From Alloyangia mangrovi (lineage in GTDB: Bacteria > Pseudomonadota > Alphaproteobacteria > Rhodobacterales > Rhodobacteraceae), in NCBI RefSeq assembly GCF_002300555.2, contig NZ_NTHN02000021.1, forward strand, positions 20,197 through 84,196: a stretch of DNA of 64,000 nt, read 5' to 3'. Shown in pieces: positions 10,928 through 19,430 of the stretch. Within the stretch, counting starts at the first letter, position 1, and every line of letters begins with the position of its first letter. Made by a program: the position numbers and the translations under genes. The notes beneath the pieces are model-generated. The model searched no databases and had not been told where the DNA came from. It saw only the letters and a list, made by a program, of their open reading frames with translations.

Positions 10928-11017
10928 GGTGATCTCCAGACGTTTGCCCTATGATACTGCAGGTTCGAAAGTCGATTTTCCCGAAGATGGTATTTCTGAA
11001 AGGTAGGTTCTCCGAAA
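10928..11017. promoter_or_regulatory. putA-putR divergent control region
   Basis: This 90-base region separates divergent putA and putR and must carry both promoters. It holds several similar short boxes: TTCGAAA at 10964, TTTTCCCGAAG at 10976, TTTCTGAAAGG at 10993 and GGTTCTCCGAAA at 11007. Repeated T/GAA-rich boxes at roughly helical-turn spacing are what an Lrp-family octamer would be expected to wrap. PutR binding is inferred and cannot be shown from sequence alone. Confidence 0.5.
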
Positions 11018-11512
11018 ATGATGGAAGTCACGATGCAAAACGTCACGGATGACTTTGACCGGTTCGACCGCGCGATTCTCACCACCCTCGCCGAGGAAGG
11101 GCGGCTGTCGATCACCGAGCTGGCCAAGCGCATCGGCCTGTCGAAAAGCCCCACGCAGGCGCGTCTGCGGCGGCTCGAGGATCTTGGCGTGATCCGCGGC
11201 TATCGGGCCATTCTCGACCCCATCCAGCTCGGGCTCGATCACGTCGCCTTCGTCGAGGTGCGCATGTCCGACACCCGGGAGTCGTCGCTCGAGGCCTTCA
11301 ACAAGGCGGTTACGGCGATCCCCGAGATTGAGCAAGTGCATTTGATTGCCGGCAGTTTCGACTATCTTCTGAAGGTGAGGACCTCGGACATGCGCAGCTA
11401 CCGGCGGGTTCTGGCCGAAAAGCTCTCGACCTTGCCGCATGTCTCGACCACGTCGACCTATGTCGCCATGCAGGCCGTCAAGGAGGACGGGCTGGCGGAG
11501 ATCGCCGACTGA
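11018..11512 (+). CDS. putR: Lrp/AsnC-family regulator of proline use
   Basis: A protein of up to 164 residues with an N-terminal winged helix (ILTTLAEEGRLSITELAKRI, then LSKSPTQARLRRLEDLGVI) and a C-terminal ligand-sensing RAM domain (VHLIAGSFDYLLKVRTSDM). It lies back to back with putA, matching PutR of Rhodobacter, which activates putA in response to proline. Three in-frame ATGs compete: 11018, 11021 and 11033. The last has GGAAG five bases upstream, so the protein may be 159 residues. It is cytoplasmic and probably autoregulated. Confidence 0.9.
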   Translation: MMEVTMQNVTDDFDRFDRAILTTLAEEGRLSITELAKRIGLSKSPTQARLRRLEDLGVIRGYRAILDPIQLGLDHVAFVEVRMSDTRESSLEAFNKAVTAIPEIEQVHLIAGSFDYLLKVRTSDMRSYRRVLAEKLSTLPHVSTTSTYVAMQAVKEDGLAEIAD

Positions 11513-11566
11513 CGCAAGCCGCGCCGCCTTGGACCCGGGCGCGCCGGGAGGAGAAGGAGTGTTGGT

Positions 11567-12208
11567 ATGGTGTTTCGTTGGATGGTCGCGGCGCTCTTGT
11601 TGGCGACCGGCCCGGTCTCGGCGCAGGACGCCGCGCACAGGTTGCCGGTGCACGTCGGTCTCGACTGCGGGGGCGCGGCGCTGGCGCTGGTCCTCGAGGG
11701 GGACAGCGGCCGGCTCTTCTACAGCGGCGCCGAGATGCCCATGGCCCGCGCGCGCAGCGCCTCGGGGGTGAAATTCGACTCCGTCGACGACCCCGAGACC
11801 TACATCTGGACCAAGGGAGACGAGGCCACGGTGCGCATCGCCGGGCAGGATCTGGACGCTTGCAAGGTGAACCACGTCTCCCGCGCTACCGAGGGCCCGT
11901 GGCGGGTCGCGCTGCTCGATGGCGAAGCTCTCGACGGCAAGCCTGTCGAGCTGATCTTCGGGGCGGACGGCGCGGTCTCGGGCGACATCGGCTGCGGCGA
12001 TCTCGCCGGGGACTGGAGTGCCGGGGACGATGGCACGTTCCGCATAGAGGTTACCGCGGACGGCGGCGAGAGTTGCTCGCCCGAAGAAGCCGCCCGTCAG
12101 GAGACTCTGATCGCGGCGCTGCGCGCGGTGACCGGGCTCGGTTTCACCTCGGACGGCGCGCTGGAACTACGCTCGGGTGACGTGGCGCGCCTGGTTGCAA
12201 GGCACTGA
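11567..12208 (+). CDS. Secreted MliC-like plus META-like two-domain protein
   Basis: A 213-residue exported protein with a signal peptide ending at VSAQDAA. Residues about 25-100 resemble the MliC lysozyme-inhibitor fold, with a cysteine in GLDCGG, the core RLFYSGAEMPMARARSASG and a second cysteine in LDACKV. Residues about 105-213 resemble the META/HslJ domain: WRVALLDGEALDGKPVELIF, then the IGCGDLAGDW cysteine and a second cysteine in ESCSPEE. Both assignments rest on motif memory. The start follows GAAGGAG. It sits alone between putR and tRNA-Leu. A periplasmic role in envelope protection is inference. Confidence 0.7.
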   Translation: MVFRWMVAALLLATGPVSAQDAAHRLPVHVGLDCGGAALALVLEGDSGRLFYSGAEMPMARARSASGVKFDSVDDPETYIWTKGDEATVRIAGQDLDACKVNHVSRATEGPWRVALLDGEALDGKPVELIFGADGAVSGDIGCGDLAGDWSAGDDGTFRIEVTADGGESCSPEEAARQETLIAALRAVTGLGFTSDGALELRSGDVARLVARH

Positions 12209-12255
12209 CATCAGGGACTGGTCAACCGCGCCGGGATACGGCAGACAGGGCATGG

Positions 12256-12339
12256 GCCCGCGTGGTGGAATGGTAGACACAGGGGACTTAAAATCCCTAG
12301 CCGTATGGCGTGCCGGTTCGAGTCCGGCCGCGGGTACCA
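12256..12339 (+). tRNA. tRNA-Leu (anticodon UAA)
   Basis: An 84-base tRNA gene including an encoded CCA. The acceptor arm GCCCGCG pairs with CGCGGGT (one G-T at the end), with discriminator A and CCA at 12337-12339. The anticodon stem GGGGA/TCCCT holds loop CTTAAAA, giving anticodon TAA. A class II variable arm and the T arm GCCGGTTCGAGTCCGGC follow. It reads UUA/UUG leucine codons, which are rare in this GC-rich genome. Confidence 0.96.
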
Positions 12340-12414
12340 GGTCAGCACCGGCGGACATCCGATCCGCCAGGGCATGCTGACGCCCGACCTTCCTCTCTCT
12401 TGATCCCTATCGGC

Positions 12415-12450
12415 CTGCGCGCCGCGAGCGGGGCCGTGGCGCGCAGTTTT
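12415..12450 (+). terminator. Possible terminator after tRNA-Leu
   Basis: The arms CTGCGCGCC and GGCGCGCAG pair perfectly around a 14-base GC-rich loop and are followed by TTTT. It lies 75 bases after the tRNA and just before the convergent gene that ends at 12469. Confidence 0.5.
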
Positions 12451-12468
12451 GGCTGTCAGGCCGGTATT

Positions 12469-12867
12469 TCAGTAACCGATCAGCGCCTTGATCCGGGCGG
12501 CCTTTTGGTCGTCGTTTTCGCTGGTGCTGATGATAGACAGCGCATCCCCCATCTGCTGGCCGGTCATCTTGGCCACCTCTTCGGGCGAGACGTATTCCTC
12601 GATAAGCGCAATCTGCTCTTCCGAGAAGGTCATGGGGCGGGACCCTCCGCCGTTGGCGATGAACTCGATCTGGGTGCGCTTCTCGGCGTCGGAGTCCTTG
12701 CCGTTGGCGGCGGCGAAGGCCGCGTCCACCTGCGCATCGCTCAGCATCGAGACATCGATGTCCGGTGCGTATTGATTGATCGCGCTGGTTTGTTCCGGGG
12801 TCGCTTCGGCGAGCGCTGCGCCTGCGGCGATGCCGGAAACGAGGAGGGCTGCAACAAAACGTTTCAT
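12469..12867 (-). CDS. Small exported protein of unknown function
   Basis: A 132-residue protein with a clear signal peptide (MKRFVAALLVSGIAAGAALA). The mature part is acidic and alternates short helices: DIDVSMLSDAQVDAAFAAAN, then FSEEQIALIEEYV and MTGQQMGDALSIISTS. I recognise no family. The start is set by GGGAGG just upstream of the ATG at 12867; the longer frame to 12924 has no binding site. It converges on tRNA-Leu. A periplasmic location follows from the signal peptide; nothing more can be said. Confidence 0.75.
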   Translation of the reverse strand: MKRFVAALLVSGIAAGAALAEATPEQTSAINQYAPDIDVSMLSDAQVDAAFAAANGKDSDAEKRTQIEFIANGGGSRPMTFSEEQIALIEEYVSPEEVAKMTGQQMGDALSIISTSENDDQKAARIKALIGY

Positions 12868-13200
12868 GGAAACCTCCCTTTCAAGGAGCATGACTGTGGG
12901 CTCGGGTAGAGCGCATGCGATCACTCAAACCGCCCGGCGCTTGTCGGACGCCGGATACTCGCTAGGGGAACGGCCTGTGTCCCGAGCGCCTCCGGGCCGG
13001 CACAGGGACGCTGTGGAGCCCGCGGAGGCTGACCTTAGGTAAGTGGTGCTCAGGGTAATTCCAGACGTGTTCACCGGGATGTCACAAGCCATGCCAAGGG
13101 GCCGGGGAAAGAATCGGTAAGCTATTGTGAAAAAACATTAACCCGGAGCGCGCGAATCCGCCTATCCTGGAGTCATTGATTGAGGATCAGGGAGGTGGCG
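12868..13200. other. Intergenic region, 333 bases, divergent promoters
   Basis: This gap lies between two genes that point away from each other and must hold both promoters. I see no convincing coding sequence. GC-rich partial hairpins occur at about 12970-13040 (GGCCTGTGTCCC facing GGCACAGGG). An AT-richer stretch at 13115-13145 could carry the promoter of the DUF3302 gene. No RNA family is recognisable. Confidence 0.5.
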
Positions 13201-13617
13201 GTGGAAACACAGGCGGTCCACCCGTTGGCCCCGGACCACATTCCAGGATACGTGGCCGGTGCCGATGGCAGTGATGTATTGTTCACGGCGATGACGATTT
13301 TCGGAATCGCGCTGATCATCGGTCTCGGCGTTCTCTACCTGACGTTGCACGCGATACCCGAGCGCATGGCCCATAAGTCGAGCCACCCGCAGTTGCAGAT
13401 CGTCGGCATTCTGGCGCTGCTGGCGCTGTTCACCCACAACAACCTCTTCTGGGTCGCAGCGGTGCTGGTGGCGGGCTTCCAGTTCCCCGACATGCTCTCG
13501 CCATTGCAATCCATCGCGCGTTCGCTCGCCAGCCTCGCGGGCCGGCCGGTCGAGGAGGACATCCCCGAGGCCGACGCGCCATCCCCGACCTTCCACCACC
13601 GCGACGGGGAGGGCTGA
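13201..13617 (+). CDS. DUF3302 inner membrane protein (YiaW/YibI type)
   Basis: A 138-residue protein with a membrane helix at about residues 27-50 and a second hydrophobic hairpin at about 69-98, joined by HAIPERMAHKSSHPQLQIVG. That linker and the FTHNNLFWVAAVL stretch match the DUF3302 family of E. coli YiaW and YibI. The family is encoded next to a HlyD-like protein, exactly as here. The GTG at 13201 was chosen because GGAGG lies five bases upstream; an in-frame TTG at 13180 overlaps that site. The stop is two bases before the next start. Function in the family is not established. Confidence 0.8.
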   Translation: METQAVHPLAPDHIPGYVAGADGSDVLFTAMTIFGIALIIGLGVLYLTLHAIPERMAHKSSHPQLQIVGILALLALFTHNNLFWVAAVLVAGFQFPDMLSPLQSIARSLASLAGRPVEEDIPEADAPSPTFHHRDGEG

Positions 13618-13619
13618 GC

Positions 13620-14855
13620 ATGCTCGAAGCCATCCTCTGCTCGCTGGTCTCGCTGCTGCCGGACTACCTCTATCGTCGCTACGCGCAGGGCAAGCGGTTC
13701 GGCCACGAGCTGACGCTCTTCTCGGTCTGGTACGAGCTGCGCTGGGGGCTGACGCTCTGGATCTTCCTGACGGTCTCGCTGATCACCGTGCTGTTCTACT
13801 ACCACCCGGCGAGTCTCTCGGTGTCCTCCTATTTCCGCACCGTGACGATCCTGCCGCAGGTGAGCGGGCGGGTGTCCGAGATCTACGTGGAGAACAACCA
13901 GAAGGTCTCGGCCGGCGATCCGCTGGTGCGACTCGACGGGCTCTCGCAGGAGGCGCAGGTGGATGCAGCGCTGGCGCTGGTGGCCGAGACCGAGGCTGCC
14001 GCAAAGCTGGCGCAGACGGACCTCGCCCAGGCCGAGGCGGGCATCGCGCAGGCGCATGCCGCGTTGGCGCTCTCGGAGGATGAGCTGCGGCGCAACGAGC
14101 AGTTGCGCGACCAGGGCTCGAGCGCCGTGCGCCTCGTCGATATCGAGCGCTACGGAAATGTTGTCGACCAGCGCAAGGCGCAGCTCCGCGCTGCCGAGCT
14201 GCAGAGGGAAGGTGCCCAGCAGCAGATCGACGAGGTGCTGCCCGCCAAGCTGGAAAGCGCCCGCGCGCAACTCGCGCTGGCCAAGGCAGAGCTGGACAAG
14301 ACCCTGATCTCTGCCGGGGTCGATGGGCGGATCGAGCAACTCGCGTTGCAGGTGGGCGATTTCATCAGCCCACTCGCGCGGCCCGCGGGCATCTTCGTGC
14401 CCACCGGGGCCGGGGCCGAGCGTTTCCAGGCCGGGTTTAACCAGATCGCCGCGCAGGTGATCCACCCCGGCATGGTCGGCGAGATGGGTTGCATGAGCAA
14501 GCCGCTCGACATCATCCCCATGGTTGTGACCGAGGTGCAGGACGTGATCCCCTCGGGCCAGCTGCGCCCCTCGGACCGGCTGGTCGACCCGCAGGACGAC
14601 GTGCGCCCGGGAAGCGTGCTGGTGTATCTCGAGCCGCTCTATACCGGTCAGCCGACCAACGTGCCTCCGGGCAGCAGCTGCACCGTCATGCTTTACACCG
14701 ACAATCACCACCGGCTCGAACACGAGGAAATGGGCACCGGCAAGCGCATCTTCCTGCATGTGGTCGACACCATCGGGGTGGTCCATGCGGCGGGGCTGCG
14801 GCTGCGCATGCTCTTCCTTCCGGTGCAGACGCTGGTCTTCTCGGGCGGGCATTGA
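13620..14855 (+). CDS. HlyD-family membrane fusion protein (YiaV/YibH type)
   Basis: A 411-residue periplasmic adaptor anchored by one N-terminal helix (LTLWIFLTVSLITVLFYYH). A biotinyl-lipoyl-like segment follows (ILPQVSGRVSEIYVENNQKV), then a long alpha-helical hairpin rich in A, E, Q and L, and the return lipoyl half (LISAGVDGRIEQLALQVGD). It is the usual partner of the DUF3302 protein immediately upstream. No inner membrane transporter or outer membrane channel lies nearby, so the exported substrate, if any, is unknown. Translation is probably coupled to the upstream gene. Confidence 0.88.
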   Translation: MLEAILCSLVSLLPDYLYRRYAQGKRFGHELTLFSVWYELRWGLTLWIFLTVSLITVLFYYHPASLSVSSYFRTVTILPQVSGRVSEIYVENNQKVSAGDPLVRLDGLSQEAQVDAALALVAETEAAAKLAQTDLAQAEAGIAQAHAALALSEDELRRNEQLRDQGSSAVRLVDIERYGNVVDQRKAQLRAAELQREGAQQQIDEVLPAKLESARAQLALAKAELDKTLISAGVDGRIEQLALQVGDFISPLARPAGIFVPTGAGAERFQAGFNQIAAQVIHPGMVGEMGCMSKPLDIIPMVVTEVQDVIPSGQLRPSDRLVDPQDDVRPGSVLVYLEPLYTGQPTNVPPGSSCTVMLYTDNHHRLEHEEMGTGKRIFLHVVDTIGVVHAAGLRLRMLFLPVQTLVFSGGH

Positions 14856-14927
14856 GACAGGCGGCGGGCCGGGCCGGCAAGCGCCTTCCCTGCCCACAGT
14901 GCGGGCGCGGCGGCGGGGGTATGCCAG

Positions 14928-14982
14928 AGGTATGCGTTGAGCGCGTATCTAGGCGAATTAGATATGCGCAAGGTGCATACCT
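14928..14982. promoter_or_regulatory. Long dyad (operator-like) upstream of the CoA-transferase gene
   Basis: Two 24-base arms face each other around a 7-base spacer at 14952-14958. The outer 8 bases (AGGTATGC / GCATACCT) match perfectly and the inner 11 match except for one position (TATCTA / TAGATA at the centre). The five bases between these blocks do not pair. A further direct copy of GTATGC lies at 14919. The dyad starts 73 bases after yiaV-like and ends 102 bases before the CoA-transferase start. No T tract follows, so a regulator binding site is more likely than a terminator. Confidence 0.55.
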
Positions 14983-15084
14983 GATTTGCGGCAGGGATCT
15001 CCGTCTGGCCGCTGTACCCGAGTCTTGCGTAGATGGTGGCAAGGACCGCCCGCGTGCCGCGGCGCGCCACAGGAGGACCCCCGC

Positions 15085-16599
15085 ATGAACACCCACGCCC
15101 GCATCGCCTTCCCGGAGTTGCAGTCGAAGACGATGAGCGCCGAGGATGCCGCCGCGCTGATCCACGACGGCATGACCATCGGCATGAGCGGCTTCACCGG
15201 CTCGGGCTATCCGAAGTCGGTGCCGGTGGCGCTGGCGGCGCAGATCGAGGCGGCGCATGCGGCGGGCGATCCCTTCCGGGTCAAGGTCTTCACCGGGGCT
15301 TCCACAGGGCCCGAGCTCGACGGCGCGCTGGCCAAGGCGAATGGCATCGAGTTCCGCCTGCCCTACAACTCCGATCCCATCGCCCGCGAGCAGATCAATT
15401 CGGGCGAGATGAACTACGTCGACATGCACCTCAGCCAGGTCGCGCCGGTGGTCTGGGAGGGCTTCCTCGGCACGCTCGACATGGCGGTGGTCGAGGTCTC
15501 GGGCATCACCCCGGAGGGGGCGCTGATCCCCTCGACCTCGATCGGCAACAACAAGACCTGGCTCGATCAGGCCGAGAAGGTGATCCTCGAGGTCAACCAC
15601 TGGCAGAGCCACGCGCTCGACGGGATGCACGACATCTACTACGGCACGGCGCTGCCGCCGAACCGCGTGCCGATCCCGCTGGTGCGCCCCGACGACCGCA
15701 TCGGCCAGACGCGTTTCCGCATCGATCCGTCGAAGGTGGTCGCGGTGGTCGAGACCGAGGCGCCGGACCGCAACCTGCCCTTCGCCAAGCCTGACGCGGT
15801 GGCCGAGGCCATCGCCGGGCACCTGCTCGAATTCCTCGCCCACGAGGTCGCGCGCGGGCGCCTCCCGGCCAACCTGCTTCCGCTGCAGTCGGGCGTCGGC
15901 AATGTTACCAACGCAGTGCTCTCTGGGCTGATGGACGCGCCGTATCATGGCATGACCGCCTTCACCGAGGTGGTGCAGGACGGGATGCTGGACCTTCTTG
16001 ACGCGGGCAAGCTGCGGATGGCCTCGGCGACGGCCTTCTCGCTCAGCCCCGAGGCGGCGGAGCGGTTCAACCGCGACGCGCTGAGCTACCGCGACAAGCT
16101 GATCCTGCGCCCGCAGGAGATCTCGAACCATCCCGAACTGGTGCGCCGCCTCGGCTGCATCGCGATGAACGGGCTGATCGAGGCGGACATCTACGGCAAC
16201 GTGAACTCGACCCACGTGATGGGCTCGCGCATCCAGAACGGCATCGGCGGCTCGGGCGATTTCGCACGCAACGCGTACCTGTCGATCTTCATGACGCCTT
16301 CAACGGCCAAGGGCGGCAAGATCTCGGCCATCGTGCCGCAGGTGGCGCATGTGGACCACATCTCGCAGGACGTGCAGGTGATCGTCACCGAGCATGGGCT
16401 GGCGGACCTGCGCGGGCTGGCACCGCGCCAGCGCGCCGGGGTGATCATCGACCGTTGCGCCCATCCGGACTACAAGCCGATGCTGCGCGACTACTACGCG
16501 CGGGCGCTGCAGGGGTCGTTCGGCAAGCATGCCCCGACGCTGCTGAACGAGGCGCTGAGCTGGCACCAGCGCTACGTCGAGTCCGGCACGATGAAGTAG
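15085..16599 (+). CDS. Acetyl-CoA hydrolase/transferase family (succinyl-CoA:acetate CoA-transferase type)
   Basis: A 504-residue class I CoA-transferase that moves CoA between short-chain acids, or hydrolyses acetyl-CoA. The length and order of motifs match the AarC/ScpC family: GMTIGMSGFTGSGYPKSVP, then GNVTNAVLSGL, then FTEVVQDGM carrying the likely catalytic glutamate, and the C-terminal IVTEHGLADLRGL block. The ATG at 15085 follows GGAGG. A striking dyad lies about 100 bases upstream and may bind its regulator. A strong bidirectional terminator follows. The exact acid substrate cannot be told from sequence. Confidence 0.9.
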   Translation: MNTHARIAFPELQSKTMSAEDAAALIHDGMTIGMSGFTGSGYPKSVPVALAAQIEAAHAAGDPFRVKVFTGASTGPELDGALAKANGIEFRLPYNSDPIAREQINSGEMNYVDMHLSQVAPVVWEGFLGTLDMAVVEVSGITPEGALIPSTSIGNNKTWLDQAEKVILEVNHWQSHALDGMHDIYYGTALPPNRVPIPLVRPDDRIGQTRFRIDPSKVVAVVETEAPDRNLPFAKPDAVAEAIAGHLLEFLAHEVARGRLPANLLPLQSGVGNVTNAVLSGLMDAPYHGMTAFTEVVQDGMLDLLDAGKLRMASATAFSLSPEAAERFNRDALSYRDKLILRPQEISNHPELVRRLGCIAMNGLIEADIYGNVNSTHVMGSRIQNGIGGSGDFARNAYLSIFMTPSTAKGGKISAIVPQVAHVDHISQDVQVIVTEHGLADLRGLAPRQRAGVIIDRCAHPDYKPMLRDYYARALQGSFGKHAPTLLNEALSWHQRYVESGTMK

Positions 16600-16628
16600 G
16601 ACCGCGGGCCCGCTCTCCGCGCAGAAAG

Positions 16629-16658
16629 AAAAAGCCCGGCCGAAAGGCCGGGCTTTTT
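16629..16658. terminator. Bidirectional terminator between the CoA-transferase gene and fabI
   Basis: A 13-bp perfect stem (AAAAAGCCCGGCC, loop GAAA, GGCCGGGCTTTTT) provides a T tract on both strands between two convergent genes. Confidence 0.92.
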
Positions 16659-16680
16659 GCATCTCGCCGGGGCAGGGGCC

Positions 16681-17472
16681 TCAGATGTTCTCGGCCTGCG
16701 GCATGCCGAGCACGTGGAAGCCGCCATCGACGTGGATGACCTCGCCGGTGGTGAAGGCGCCCGCGTCGGACACCAGGTAGGCGGCGGTGCCGCCTACGGC
16801 CTCGAGCGTCGCGTTGGAGCGCAGCGGGGCGTTCTGCTCGGTAAACTTGTAGGTCTTGCGCGCACCGCCGATGGCCGCGCCGGCAAGGGTCTTCATCGGG
16901 CCGGGCGAGATCGCGTTGACGCGGATGCCATCCGGGCCGAGGTCGTTCGCCAGATAGCGGGTCGCCGCTTCCAGCGCCGCCTTGGCAACGCCCATGACGT
17001 TGTAGTTCGGCACGACCTTGACCGAGCCGTCGTAAGTCAGGGTGATCAGCGTGCCGCCGTTCGGGGTCATCAGCGGGTGGGCGCGGCGCGCCACTTCGAT
17101 GAACGAGTAGCAGGAGATGTCCATCGAGTTCTTGAAGTTCGAGCGGCTGGTGTTGAGGAACCGGCCGGTCAGCTCGGACTTGTCCGAGAAGGCGATGGCA
17201 TGCACCACGAAGTCGATGGTCGGCCAACGGGCACCAAGCTGTTCGAACGCCGCGTCGAGCGAGGCGTCGTCGGTGACGTCCACGTCGACCATGAAGTCCG
17301 AGCCGACGCTCTGGGCCAGCGGCTCGAGCCGCTTGCCGAAAGCCTCGCCCTGGTAGGTGAAGGCAAGCTCCGCCCCCGCCTCGTGCAGCGCCTTGGCGAT
17401 GCCCCACGCGATGGAGCGGTCGTTCGCCACCCCCATGATCAGCCCGCGCTTGCCCTTGAGAAGCTCGCCCAT
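16681..17472 (-). CDS. fabI: Enoyl-[acyl-carrier-protein] reductase (NADH)
   Basis: A 263-residue short-chain dehydrogenase that performs the last reduction of each fatty acid elongation cycle. The FabI-type nucleotide loop is GVANDRSIAWGIAKAL. The family-specific catalytic pair is in TLTYDGSVKVVPNYNVMGVA (tyrosine and lysine, Y-x6-K). It lies downstream of fabA and fabB on the same strand, 16 bases after the fabB stop, so all three probably form one transcript. This is the normal Rhodobacterales arrangement for unsaturated fatty acid synthesis. Confidence 0.96.
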   Translation of the reverse strand: MGELLKGKRGLIMGVANDRSIAWGIAKALHEAGAELAFTYQGEAFGKRLEPLAQSVGSDFMVDVDVTDDASLDAAFEQLGARWPTIDFVVHAIAFSDKSELTGRFLNTSRSNFKNSMDISCYSFIEVARRAHPLMTPNGGTLITLTYDGSVKVVPNYNVMGVAKAALEAATRYLANDLGPDGIRVNAISPGPMKTLAGAAIGGARKTYKFTEQNAPLRSNATLEAVGGTAAYLVSDAGAFTTGEVIHVDGGFHVLGMPQAENI

Positions 17473-17488
17473 GTCCGTCTCTCGCTTG

Positions 17489-18718
17489 TTATTCTTGGTA
17501 TTTGCTCAGCAGCATCGACCCGTTGGTGCCGCCGAAGCCGAAGGAGTTGGTCATCACCGTATCAAGCCCTGCGTTCTCGACGAGGCTCGTGGCAATCTCT
17601 TCGGGTTTCAGCGCAGGGTCCAGCGTCTCGACGTTGATCGACGGCGCGATGAAGTCGTTCTGCAGCATCAGCAGGCAGTAGATTGCCTCCTGCGCGCCGG
17701 TCGCGCCCTGGCTGTGGCCGGTCATCGACTTGGTCGAGCTGACCAGCGGCGTGCTGCCCGCGCCGAAGACGCGGCGCACCGCCTCGATCTCGCCGACGTC
17801 GCCGACCGGGGTCGAGGTGCCATGCGCGTTGATATAGCCGACCTTGCGGTGCTCGGGCAGGGTCTGCAGCGCGAGGCGCATGGCGCGCTCCCCGCCCTCG
17901 CCCGAGGGGGCAACCATGTCATGCCCGTCGGAGGTGGCGGCATAGCCGGTCACTTCCGCGTAGATCTTGGCGCCGCGTGCCTTGGCGTGCTCCAGCTCTT
18001 CCAGCACGACGATGCCGCCGCCTGCCGAGATGACGAAGCCGTCGCGGCCCGCGTCGAAGGCACGCGAGGCCTTCTCGGGGGTGTCGTTGTACTTCGAGCT
18101 CATTGCTCCCATGGCGTCGAAGAGGCACGACAGGGTCCAGTCGAGTTCCTCGCCGCCACCGGCGAACATCACGTCCTGCTTGCCCATCATGATCTGCTCG
18201 GCAGCATTGCCGATGCAGTGCAGCGAGGTCGAGCAGGCCGAGGTGATCGAGTAGTTGATGCCCTTGATCTTGAAGGCGGTCGAGAGGTTCGCGGAGATCG
18301 TCGAGCACATCGCCTTCGGCACCGCGAAGGGGCCGACGCGCTTGGTGGCGCCAGTGCTCAGCACGGTCTGATGCGCGGTCAGCAGCGCCGAGGTCGACGG
18401 GCCGCCCGAACCGGCGACGAGGCCGGTGCGCGGGTTCACGACGTCCGACTCCTCGAGCCCCGAGTCCGCGATCGCCTGTTGCATGGCGATATGCGCATAG
18501 GCCGCGCCCGGGCCCATGAAGCGCAGCGTGCGCTTGTCCACGTGCTCGGACACGTCGAGGTCGATGGCCCCGGCGATCTGGCTGCGGAAGCCATGTTCCT
18601 TCATCTGCTCGTTGGCTGTGATGCCGGAGCGGCCCGCTTTCAGCGAGGCGAGTACTTCTTCGGCATTGGTGCCGATGGACGAAACGATGCCCAGTCCCGT
18701 GACGACGACTCGACGCAT
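17489..18718 (-). CDS. fabB: 3-oxoacyl-[acyl-carrier-protein] synthase I
   Basis: A 409-residue condensing enzyme that elongates unsaturated acyl-ACP. The catalytic cysteine is in [14 protein letters not shown], and the two histidines are in [12 protein letters not shown] and [13 protein letters not shown]. The C-terminal [11 protein letters not shown] motif is intact. The frame runs far upstream, but [16 protein letters not shown] with GGAGG just before it marks the true start at 18718. It sits directly after fabA, the classic fabAB pair that makes unsaturated fatty acids anaerobically. Confidence 0.96.
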   Translation of the reverse strand: MRRVVVTGLGIVSSIGTNAEEVLASLKAGRSGITANEQMKEHGFRSQIAGAIDLDVSEHVDKRTLRFMGPGAAYAHIAMQQAIADSGLEESDVVNPRTGLVAGSGGPSTSALLTAHQTVLSTGATKRVGPFAVPKAMCSTISANLSTAFKIKGINYSITSACSTSLHCIGNAAEQIMMGKQDVMFAGGGEELDWTLSCLFDAMGAMSSKYNDTPEKASRAFDAGRDGFVISAGGGIVVLEELEHAKARGAKIYAEVTGYAATSDGHDMVAPSGEGGERAMRLALQTLPEHRKVGYINAHGTSTPVGDVGEIEAVRRVFGAGSTPLVSSTKSMTGHSQGATGAQEAIYCLLMLQNDFIAPSINVETLDPALKPEEIATSLVENAGLDTVMTNSFGFGGTNGSMLLSKYQE

Positions 18719-18732
18719 GGGAGACCTCCCTC

Positions 18733-19242
18733 TCAGCTCTCGGAAAGAGCGACTTTCATATCTTTGACCTGGTAGATGACTTCGCCATCCGCCTCGACGA
18801 TGCCGTCGGCGACGCCCATGGTCAGACGGCGGGTCTGCACGGCCTTGGTGAAATCGACCTTGTAGGTCAGCATCTTGCGATCCGGGCGCACCATGCCGGT
18901 CAGCTTCACCTCGCCCACGCCGAGCGCGTAGCCGCGGCCCAGCCAGCCGCGCCATCCGAGGTTGAAGCCGGTCAGCTGCCACAGGCCGTCAAGGCCGAGG
19001 CAGCCGGGCATGATCGGGTTGCCCGGGAAGTGGCAGTCGAAGAACCACAGGTCGGGGGTGATGTCGAATTCCGCGACCACGTGCCCCTTGCCGTGCAGGC
19101 CACCGTCCGAGGAGATCTCGGTGATGCGATCCATCATCAGCATGGGCGGCGCCGGAAGCTGCGCATTGCCCGGTCCGAAGAGCTCGCCGCGCGCGCATTT
19201 CAGAAGATCTTCCTTGCCGAAGCTGGTGGGATAATCGGCCAT
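18733..19242 (-). CDS. fabA: 3-hydroxydecanoyl-ACP dehydratase/isomerase
   Basis: A 169-residue hot-dog-fold enzyme that dehydrates 3-hydroxydecanoyl-ACP and isomerises the double bond to cis-3, the branch point to unsaturated fatty acids. The active-site histidine is in [19 protein letters not shown], and the aspartate helix is visible in the same block. The length equals E. coli FabA. It is first in fabA-fabB-fabI and divergent from irr across a 188-base region. Confidence 0.96.
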   Translation of the reverse strand: MADYPTSFGKEDLLKCARGELFGPGNAQLPAPPMLMMDRITEISSDGGLHGKGHVVAEFDITPDLWFFDCHFPGNPIMPGCLGLDGLWQLTGFNLGWRGWLGRGYALGVGEVKLTGMVRPDRKMLTYKVDFTKAVQTRRLTMGVADGIVEADGEVIYQVKDMKVALSES

Positions 19243-19430
19243 GCAGGCGCGCCCCTTTGTTCTTTGTGTCAGGTTGCGCCCCCTCTATCACCGCGAAACC
19301 GCGCCATGCAAGCCTGCGCATTGCGGCGTCACCTTGCGGCGCGGACCATGCCAGCCTCGGATTTCCATTTGAAAAGGGCGACTGTGCACCATTATATACA
19401 TCTCATGGAGCTAGGGCACTGGACTGAGCA

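Noticed and set aside
7310..10954. A 1214-codon open frame on the plus strand opposite putA
   Set aside because: It is the antisense shadow of a high-GC gene. It is low in aromatic residues, rich in G, R and A, has no domain motifs, and putA on the other strand is unmistakable.
12950..12990. GGAAC box as an EcfG general stress promoter
   Set aside because: No CGTT-type -10 lies at the required spacing after GGGGAACGG.
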